The notes under the pieces: model-generated | Seen by the model: only the letters and a program-made list of their open reading frames with translations | The model's database searches: none | What the model was told of the DNA's origin: nothing | Shown here: piece after piece, positions 58,035-64,000 of the stretch | Layout of the letters: every line of letters begins with the position of its first letter | Numbering within the stretch: position 1 is the first letter of the stretch | From: Streptomyces cupreus | Lineage (GTDB): Bacteria; Actinomycetota; Actinomycetes; Streptomycetales; Streptomycetaceae | Reading direction: 5' to 3' | Assembly: GCF_014257025.1 (NCBI RefSeq) | Contig: NZ_JACMSF010000002.1 | Location: forward strand, 186,001 to 250,000 | DNA: 64,000 nt | Program-made: the position numbers and the translations under genes

Positions 58035-60226
58035 GCGGCGTCGAGGACCTGGACCGGCACTTCCGCGAGGCAGTGGCCGGTCTCGGGCCTGCCGCCCACG
58101 CCGCAGGCCCACTGGACACCCGTACCGCACTGGACACCCGTACGGCACTGGACCTGTTCGACGCCCAACTGGAGAGCCGCCACACCGACGCCGCCGCGCG
58201 CTGGATGCAGCAGCAGGGCCGCGGCTACTACACCATCGGATCGAGCGGGCACGAGGGCAACGCCGCACTCGCCCTCGCGTTGCGCCCCACCGACCCGGCG
58301 CTGCTGCACTACCGCTCCGGCGCCTTCTACTGCGCCCGCGCCCGGCAGGCCGGCGGCGTCGACGCGGTCAGGGACATGCTGCTGGGGGTGGCCGCCGGGG
58401 CCGACGAGCCGATCGCCGGTGGACGGCACAAGGTGTACGGGCGTCGCGAACTGGCCGTCATCCCGCAGACGTCGACCATCTCCTCCCACCTGCCCCGGGC
58501 AGTGGGGGTGGCGTGGAGCATCGCCCGCGCCAAGCGGCTCGGGACCGAGTGCGCCTGGCCCGGCGATGCCGTGGTCTGCTGTTCCTTCGGTGACGCCTCG
58601 GTCAACCACTCCACGGCGGCAGGCGCCATCAACAGCGCCTGCCACGCGGCCTACCAGGGCCTGCCGATGCCGATCCTGTTCGTCTGCGAGGACAACGGCC
58701 TGGGGATCAGCGTGCCGACACCGCATGACTGGGTGCGGCGCGCCTACGGCAACCGGCCCTCTCTCGCCTACTTCGCCGCGGACGGGTGCGATCCGCAAGC
58801 CGCCTTCGACACCGCGTGCGAGGCAGTGGACCATGTACGCAAGAACCGGCAACCGGCGTTCCTGCACCTGTCGATGGTGCGGTTCCTCGGCCATGCGGGC
58901 TCGGACGCCGAAGCCGCCTACCGGACGCCGTCCCAAGTCACCGCGGATCTGGAACGCGATCCGCTGCTGGCCACGGCCCGGCTGCTCACAACGACCGGCG
59001 TCCGCACCCCGCAGCAGATTCTCGACCGGTACGACGAGGTGGGCGGACGGGTGTTCGCCTTTGCCAAGGAGGCCCTCGACAGCGAGCCCCTGACCACCGC
59101 CACGCAGATCGCCGCCCCCATCGCACCCCGCCGTCCCGGCCTGGTGGCGGCTGCGGCACGCCGTACGAGCGAACCGTCCGCGGTGCCCGTGGACGAGCCC
59201 GTCACTGTCGCCCAGGCCATCACCCACACACTCGCCGACCTGCTCGGCAGCCACCCGGAGATGGTCGTCTTCGGCGAGGACGTCGGCCGCAAGGGCGGGG
59301 TCTACGGGCTGACCCGAGGACTGCAGCGGCGTTTCGGTACCGCTCGGGTCTTCGACACCCTGCTCGACGAGCAGGCCATCCTCGGCCTCGCGCTGGGTGC
59401 GGGGCTGTCCGGGCTGCTGCCGGTGGCGGAGATCCAATACCTCGCGTACCTGCACAACGCCGAGGACCAACTGCGCGGCGAGGCCGCCACGCTGCAGTTC
59501 TTCTCCCAGGGCCAGTACCGCAACCCCCTTGTGGTGCGCATCGCCGGCTACGGCTACCAGCGCGGGTTCGGCGGTCACTTCCACAACGACAACGCGCTGG
59601 GCGTCCTGCGTGACATTCCCGGTCTGGTCGTCGCCTCCCCGTCCCGCCCTGACGACGCCGCCGCGATGCTTCGTACGTGTGTGGCGGCCGGGAAGGTGGA
59701 CGGAACGGTCAGCGTCTTCCTGGAGCCGATCGCGCTCTACCACACGCGAGATCTCCATACGGAGGGGGACAACGCCTGGCTCGCCGCGTACCCGTCACCC
59801 GCAGAGCACGTACCGATCGGCCGGGCACGCACCTACGGCACAGGCACGGACCTGACCCTCGTGACATTCGGCAACGGCCTGCACATCTCGCTTCGGGCCG
59901 TCCGCCGGCTGGAGCAGCAGGGCATCGCGTGCCGGGTCGTCGACCTGCGCTGGCTGGCACCCTTGCCGGTCGACGACCTGCTGCGGGAAGCCCGTGCGAC
60001 GGGACGCGTCCTCGTGGTCGACGAGACCCGCCGTACGGGAGGCGTGTCAGAGGGAGTCGTCACCGCCTTGGCCGATGCCGGATTCACCGGCTCCATCCGA
60101 CGGGTCGCCGGCCAGGACAGCTTCATCCCGCTGGGTAAGGCAGCGCAGTTGGTACTCGTGTCCCAGGCCGACGTCGAGCGCGCCGCCGGCGAACTGCTCT
60201 CAGCAGGCCCGCATGGTCACGGGTGA
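58031..60226 (+). CDS. Single-chain 2-oxoacid dehydrogenase E1 (alpha-beta fusion)
   Basis: 731-residue fusion of an E1-alpha-like domain (residues ~1-370) and an E1-beta/transketolase-like domain (~390-731). The TPP motif in the alpha part reads CSFGDASVNHSTAAGAINSACH, followed by VCEDNGLGISVP. The beta part starts VTVAQAITHTLADLLGSHPE and includes GYGYQRGFGGHFHND and DLRWLAPLPVDDLL. No E2 or E3 gene is adjacent, and no lipoyl domain is present. In this operon its likely substrate is 2-oxoadipate, the step after 2-aminoadipate, giving glutaryl-CoA, but it could equally use a branched-chain 2-oxoacid. A tandem 18-bp repeat encodes LDTRTALDTRTALD near the start (58112-58147). Confidence 0.85.
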   Translation: MSGVEDLDRHFREAVAGLGPAAHAAGPLDTRTALDTRTALDLFDAQLESRHTDAAARWMQQQGRGYYTIGSSGHEGNAALALALRPTDPALLHYRSGAFYCARARQAGGVDAVRDMLLGVAAGADEPIAGGRHKVYGRRELAVIPQTSTISSHLPRAVGVAWSIARAKRLGTECAWPGDAVVCCSFGDASVNHSTAAGAINSACHAAYQGLPMPILFVCEDNGLGISVPTPHDWVRRAYGNRPSLAYFAADGCDPQAAFDTACEAVDHVRKNRQPAFLHLSMVRFLGHAGSDAEAAYRTPSQVTADLERDPLLATARLLTTTGVRTPQQILDRYDEVGGRVFAFAKEALDSEPLTTATQIAAPIAPRRPGLVAAAARRTSEPSAVPVDEPVTVAQAITHTLADLLGSHPEMVVFGEDVGRKGGVYGLTRGLQRRFGTARVFDTLLDEQAILGLALGAGLSGLLPVAEIQYLAYLHNAEDQLRGEAATLQFFSQGQYRNPLVVRIAGYGYQRGFGGHFHNDNALGVLRDIPGLVVASPSRPDDAAAMLRTCVAAGKVDGTVSVFLEPIALYHTRDLHTEGDNAWLAAYPSPAEHVPIGRARTYGTGTDLTLVTFGNGLHISLRAVRRLEQQGIACRVVDLRWLAPLPVDDLLREARATGRVLVVDETRRTGGVSEGVVTALADAGFTGSIRRVAGQDSFIPLGKAAQLVLVSQADVERAAGELLSAGPHGHG

Positions 60227-60501
60227 CGGCTGGTCAGGCCCCGCTGCACCCCGGTCATCTTGAGGCGGTCCCGGACCCAGGTGCCGCGGGAGCCGTCGAT
60301 CGAGCCTGCGGCGATCGGCGGTAGGGGATCTGGGCCGGTGCGCTTGGGCGTCGCTGGTCCTTCAGGCGTCATCCATGGCCTGGAGGAGAGTGTCATGAAC
60401 GCGTCGGAGGCGGTCATCCTTCCAGCTGATCCCTTCGGGGTGCATCGATCCCTCGTCCCCTGGGTACGCGGAGCGCGCGGCACGGGAATGGGGTGACGAT
60501 C

Positions 60502-61143
60502 ATGACGCTGTTCCGTGATCGTGGGCACGCCGGACGGGAGCTGGCCCAGAAGCTACGGAGCCGACACGAGAAGGATCCCGTCGTCCTGGCGCTTCCTCGG
60601 GGCGGGGTCACCGTGGCCCAGGAGGTCGCCCGCGCGCTGGACGCCCCGCTCGATGTACTGGTCGCGCGCAAGATCGGCGCGCCCTTCCAGGAGGAGCTCG
60701 GCGTCGGCGCGATCTGCGGCGACGATCCTCCGGTCTTCGACGACTGGGCCCTCGGCCGGCTCGGGCTCACCGAGGCCACACTGGCGCCGATCGTGGCGCG
60801 TGAGCGCGCGGAACTCCACCGCCGCGAGGAGCTCTACCGGCACGGCCGTCCGGCCCTCGACCTGCGCGGACGTACCGTGATCGTGGTCGACGACGGACTC
60901 GCCACCGGAGTGACGGCACGGGCCGCGCTGCGCTGGATCCAGGGGCAGTCGCCCGAGCGCGTGCTCCTCGCCGTGCCGGTCGGATCGCCCGAGGGCGTGG
61001 AGCTGCTGAGCCCGGAGGCCGACGAGGTGATCTGTCTGCACCAGCCGGTCGACTTCATGGCCGTCGGGCTCTGGTACGACAACTTCGAACAGGTCACGGA
61101 CGCCGATGTGCTGGCCGCGCTGCACACGGGCGCCGAGGGCTGA
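60502..61143 (+). CDS. Phosphoribosyltransferase family protein
   Basis: 213-residue type I phosphoribosyltransferase-fold protein. The PRPP-binding loop VIVVDDGLATGVTARAALRW is near residue 130; the N-terminal region PVVLALPRGGVTVAQEVAR resembles bacterial ComF/erythromycin-esterase-linked PRTases of uncertain role. ATG at 60502 (preferred) or GTG at 60493. The 266 bp upstream are non-coding. Confidence 0.88.
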   Translation: MTLFRDRGHAGRELAQKLRSRHEKDPVVLALPRGGVTVAQEVARALDAPLDVLVARKIGAPFQEELGVGAICGDDPPVFDDWALGRLGLTEATLAPIVARERAELHRREELYRHGRPALDLRGRTVIVVDDGLATGVTARAALRWIQGQSPERVLLAVPVGSPEGVELLSPEADEVICLHQPVDFMAVGLWYDNFEQVTDADVLAALHTGAEG

Positions 61144-61170
61144 CGCGGCGCGTGATGGTAGAAGCGGACC

Positions 61171-61845
61171 ATGACCTCTTCTTCCGTGCCCGGAATCGAC
61201 ACCCCTGACCGCCGCGGCCGTACCGGACTCGACCGGACCGGACTGGACCTGACCGGCAACCCGCGCGTGAAGGTGCGCGACGTGAAGCTGCTCTCCAGCC
61301 ACTGGTACATCGAGCGGACCACTACCTTCGACTTCCGGCACGCCGACGGCACCTGGAGCACCCAGGAGCGCGAGACCCACGACCGCGGCAACGGCGCCAC
61401 GATGCTCCTGTACGACGCGGAACGCGAAACCGTGCTGCTCACCCGCCAGTTCCGCTTCTCTGTGTACGTCAACGGCCACCCCGACGGGATGCTCGTCGAG
61501 ACCCCGGGCGGACTCCTCGACGAGGACGACGAACACCCCGAGATCGCCGTGCGGCGCGAGGTGGTGGAGGAGACCGGCCACACCATCGGGGCCGTACAGC
61601 ATGTGTTCGACGTCTATATGAGCCCTGGCTCGGTCACCGAGCGGGTGAGCTTCTACGCGGCCGAGTACGGGCCGTTCACCCGCACCCACGAGGGCGGCGG
61701 CCTCGACGAGGAGGGCGAGGACATCGAGATCCTCGAACTGCCCTTCCGCCGGGCCCTGGAGATGATCCGCACCGGGGAGATCGCCGACGCCAAGACCATC
61801 ATGCTGCTCCAATGGGCGGCGCTGGAAGGACCGTTCGCCAAGTAG
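61171..61845 (+). CDS. NUDIX hydrolase (NudK/ADP-ribose type)
   Basis: 224-residue NUDIX enzyme. The Nudix box is GGLLDEDDEHPEIAVRRE followed by VVEETGHTIG, with one extra residue in the first gap. MSPGSVTERVSFYAAEY is the region that in NudK-type enzymes binds GDP-mannose or ADP-ribose. A Thr/Arg/Leu-rich repeat near residue 15 (GRTGLDRTGLDLTGN) is unusual. ATG at 61171. Confidence 0.9.
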   Translation: MTSSSVPGIDTPDRRGRTGLDRTGLDLTGNPRVKVRDVKLLSSHWYIERTTTFDFRHADGTWSTQERETHDRGNGATMLLYDAERETVLLTRQFRFSVYVNGHPDGMLVETPGGLLDEDDEHPEIAVRREVVEETGHTIGAVQHVFDVYMSPGSVTERVSFYAAEYGPFTRTHEGGGLDEEGEDIEILELPFRRALEMIRTGEIADAKTIMLLQWAALEGPFAK

Positions 61846-61856
61846 GCTCTGCGCAC

Positions 61857-61887
61857 TTGACTTGAAGTGCGCTTCAAGCTGAAGACT
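61857..61887 (+). promoter_or_regulatory. MerR-type promoter/operator of the aldo/keto reductase
   Basis: TTGACT (61857-61862) and AAGACT (61882-61887) separated by 19 bases, longer than usual. A perfect palindrome CTTGAAG-TGCG-CTTCAAG lies in the spacer (61861-61878). This is the hallmark of a MerR-family activator site. No merR gene is adjacent. Confidence 0.65.
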
Positions 61888-61921
61888 CCCTCCCGACCAC
61901 CACCAACGGGAGGGATCCGGC

Positions 61922-62908
61922 ATGAAGTACCGCACGATCGGCACCGACCCACAACACCGCCGCGAGGTCAGCGTCCTCGCGCTCGGCGCGATGCTCTTCG
62001 GCTCACGCACCGACGAGGAGACGTCCTTCGCCGTACTCGACCGCTATGTCGAGGCCGGCGGGAACTTCATCGACACCTCCGACAACTACGCCTTCTGGGA
62101 GGACGGCGGCCAGGGCGGCCAGAGCGAGGAACTGCTCGGCCGGTGGCGGCGCAGCCGGGGCGTCGGCGACGAGATCGTCCTCGCCACCAAGCTCGGCGCC
62201 CGCCCCCTGGCCCCGGGCACCAGCTACGTCGACAACCCCGAGGGGCTGTCGGCCAAGGTGATCCGAGAGTCCGCCGAGCGCAGCCGGGAACGGCTCGGCG
62301 TGGAGAAGATCGACCTGCTCTACGCGCACATCGAGGACCAGCGGGTGCCCCTCCAGGAGACCGTCGGGGGATTCGCCGAGCTGGTCGCCGAGGGCACCGT
62401 CGGAGTGCTCGGCGTCAGCAACCACGCCGTGTGGCGGGTGGAACGGGCCCGCGCGCTGGCCGCCGCGGCCGGACTGCCCGGCTACCAGGTGCTCCAGTAC
62501 CAGCACAGCCATCTGCGCCCGCGCTTCGACGTGCCGAGCGACCTCTTCCCCGACGGCAGCCTCGGCCACGCGGGGCCCGAGCTCCTCGGGTATCTGCGCG
62601 CCGAGCCCGACCTCACCCTGGTCGCGTACTCCCCGCTGCTCACGGGCGCCTACACCCGGCAGGACAAGCCGCTGCCGCCGGACTACGACCACCCGGGCAC
62701 CCCGGCCCGTCTCAAAGTGCTGCGGGAGGTCGCCCAGGAGGCCGACGCGACCGTCAACCAGGTCGTGCTGGCGTGGCAGATCGGGGCGGAGCTGCCGGTG
62801 ATCCCGCTGGCCGGGGCGTCCTCGGTGGCCCAGCTGGAGGAGAATCTGGCCGCGGTGGACCTGGAGCTGACGGCCGAGCAGCGGGGCCGTCTTGACGCCG
62901 CCCACTGA
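61922..62908 (+). CDS. Aldo/keto reductase
   Basis: 328-residue NADPH-dependent aldo/keto reductase, general detoxification type. Catalytic residues appear as FIDTSDNYAFWEDG (Asp, Tyr), LATKLGARPL (Lys) and LYAHIEDQRVP (His). A MerR-type operator sits directly upstream, so expression is probably induced by an electrophile or oxidant. The substrate is unknown. Confidence 0.92.
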   Translation: MKYRTIGTDPQHRREVSVLALGAMLFGSRTDEETSFAVLDRYVEAGGNFIDTSDNYAFWEDGGQGGQSEELLGRWRRSRGVGDEIVLATKLGARPLAPGTSYVDNPEGLSAKVIRESAERSRERLGVEKIDLLYAHIEDQRVPLQETVGGFAELVAEGTVGVLGVSNHAVWRVERARALAAAAGLPGYQVLQYQHSHLRPRFDVPSDLFPDGSLGHAGPELLGYLRAEPDLTLVAYSPLLTGAYTRQDKPLPPDYDHPGTPARLKVLREVAQEADATVNQVVLAWQIGAELPVIPLAGASSVAQLEENLAAVDLELTAEQRGRLDAAH

Positions 62909-62955
62909 GCCTGGGTGGACTACGCTCCGAAGAGGGAGCCGAAGGAGCGTGGATC

Positions 62956-63759
62956 ATGCCCATTCCTGGCGATCGGTCCGTCCGTACGACCCCCGAAGGC
63001 CTGCTGTGGGAGCCCTGCGAGCGCTGGGTGCGCGGTGTGAAGGGCGAGGTCACCGTCGTCGACAGCCGCCACCCCGTCCTCGTCTGGGAGCCCGAGGGGA
63101 TCCCCGTCCCGCGCTACGCCTTCCCGCGCGAGGAGGTCCGCACCGACCTCCTGCACCCGGCTGAGAAACCCCCGACCGGCACCCACACCGGCTCGCAGAT
63201 CTTCTACGACCTCGAAGTCGGCGGAGAGCGGGTGGAGAACGCCGCATGGACGTTCCCCGCCGCCGACCTCGCCGGACACATCGCCTTCGAGTGGTTCCTG
63301 CGCTGGGATGACGGCCTCGACCACTGGTACGAGGAGGAAGAGGAGATCTTCGGCCACCCGCGCGACCCGCACCACCGGGTGGACGCCCTGCGCAGCAGCC
63401 GCCATGTCCAGGTCGAGATCGACGGCACCGTCGTGGCGGACACCCGCCGCCCGGTGCTGCTCTTCGAGACCGGGCTGCCGGAGCGGTACTACATCCCCGT
63501 CGAGGACGTCCGCCTCGACCTGTTCGAGCCCACCGCGCACAAGTCCCTGTGCCCCTACAAGGGCAACGCCCGGTACTGGAGCTTCAGCCGCGAGGCCGAC
63601 GTCCCGCGGAACGTCGTCTGGAGCTACCCGGAGCCGTTGCCCGCCGTCGGCGCCATCGAGGGACATCTGGCCTTCTACAACGAGGCCGTCGACCTCGTCG
63701 TGGACGGCGAACGACAGGAGCGCCCGGTCACCCTCTTCAGCAAGTCGCTCACGAAGTGA
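62956..63759 (+). CDS. DUF427 domain protein (two copies)
   Basis: 267-residue protein with two DUF427 domains (about residues 1-130 and 135-260). Conserved blocks are PRYAFPREEVRTDLL and YYIPVEDVRLDLFEPTAH in matching positions of the two halves. Its function is unknown. The ATG at 62956 follows GAAGGAGCGTGGATC. It may be co-transcribed with the reductase, 47 bases upstream. Confidence 0.85.
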   Translation: MPIPGDRSVRTTPEGLLWEPCERWVRGVKGEVTVVDSRHPVLVWEPEGIPVPRYAFPREEVRTDLLHPAEKPPTGTHTGSQIFYDLEVGGERVENAAWTFPAADLAGHIAFEWFLRWDDGLDHWYEEEEEIFGHPRDPHHRVDALRSSRHVQVEIDGTVVADTRRPVLLFETGLPERYYIPVEDVRLDLFEPTAHKSLCPYKGNARYWSFSREADVPRNVVWSYPEPLPAVGAIEGHLAFYNEAVDLVVDGERQERPVTLFSKSLTK

Positions 63760-63786
63760 ACCGCGCCGGGGGCCGCCGCCTCGCGC

Positions 63787-64000
63787 TCAGCTCCGCACCA
63801 GCAGCTGGAAGTCGAACGCGTAGCGGGAGGCGCGGTAGATGTGGGTGCCGTACTCCACCGCCCGGCCCGTGTCGTCGTACGCCGTGCGCTGCATGGTGAG
63901 CAGGGCGGCGCCCTCCTTCTGGTCCAGCTGGGCCGCCTCCTCGGCGGTGGCGCAGCGGGCGCCGATGGTCTGGCGGGCGCTGTGCAGGGTGACCCCGGCC
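63787..64000 (-). CDS. GntR family regulator, C-terminal part (truncated by window)
   Basis: Only the last 70 codons are in the window. They read as a UTRA ligand-binding domain typical of HutC-type GntR regulators (LDQKEGAALLTMQRTAYDDT, GRAVEYGTHIYRASRYAF, ending FQLLVRS). The DNA-binding domain lies beyond 64000. It is convergent with the DUF427 gene. Confidence 0.8.
   Translation of the reverse strand, partial: AGVTLHSARQTIGARCATAEEAAQLDQKEGAALLTMQRTAYDDTGRAVEYGTHIYRASRYAFDFQLLVRS

Noticed and set aside
60227..60492. Possible transposase remnant before the phosphoribosyltransferase gene
   Set aside because: The minus strand gives a short protein-like string (GSIDGSRGTWVRDRLKMTG), but I could not tie it to a known transposase and no inverted ends or target duplications are visible.

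Overview
The window is chromosomal DNA from an actinomycete, almost certainly a Streptomyces. The DNA is very GC-rich, starts are often GTG, and several genes have a TANNNT box 6-7 bases before the start codon (candidate leaderless transcripts). Typical Streptomyces families are present: a conservon (cvnA-D plus a GAF protein), a BTAD/SARP-type regulator, DUF574 methyltransferases, GPP34, an IclR-glpK pair, a furA-katG pair and lysine 6-aminotransferase. No rRNA, CRISPR array or replication origin was seen. Two identical tRNA-Pro(GGG) genes are present.

Layout. 1-12.3 kb is core-like: the conservon, GPP34, the threonine-to-glycine pair tdh-kbl with a LysR gene and a B12-type radical SAM protein, a cupin regulator, an acetyltransferase, a YjbR protein and an MFS transporter broken by a frameshift. 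12.35-24.43 kb is an accretion of two integrated elements in the first tRNA-Pro gene. The 3' end of the tRNA appears three times (12403, 18930, 24407). The first two copies continue into matching integrase 3' ends as 258-bp imperfect direct repeats. Island 1 (12390-18916) carries a sulfur-oxidation cassette: SARP/BTAD regulator, sulfite-oxidase-like protein, metallo-beta-lactamase-rhodanese fusion and a tandem rhodanese. Island 2 (18917-24431) carries a frameshifted tyrosine integrase, an antitoxin with a dead PIN toxin, and three little-known genes.

24.7-31.5 kb is a minus-strand terpene cluster: P450, class I terpene synthase with an altered aspartate motif, polyprenyl diphosphate synthase, and a large LuxR-type (LAL) ATPase regulator that lacks the usual C-terminal helix-turn-helix. 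Imperfect 37-bp direct repeats lie on both sides. 32-64 kb returns to housekeeping and conditional metabolism: katG-furA, a FluG-like pair (glutamine-synthetase-like protein and amidohydrolase as adjacent genes), two DUF574 methyltransferases, a lipoprotein, a two-TM potassium channel, Dps with DUF3140, a lipase, a thiolase, a TauE-type exporter, cobalamin genes cobK and cobF, a DHA2 efflux pump with a fused cytoplasmic domain, the second tRNA-Pro, IclR-glpK, a lysine-catabolic operon (lat, aldehyde dehydrogenase, single-chain E1 2-oxoacid dehydrogenase), an aldo/keto reductase behind a MerR-type operator, and a GntR gene cut by the window end.

Most promising leads: the tRNA-Pro double element with its sulfur cassette, the terpene cluster with a diverged synthase and an HTH-less LAL regulator, and the lat-ALDH-fused-E1 operon. 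Several genes contain 1-2 base indels. Some could be sequencing errors, but the internal TAG in the PIN gene is not explained by an indel.
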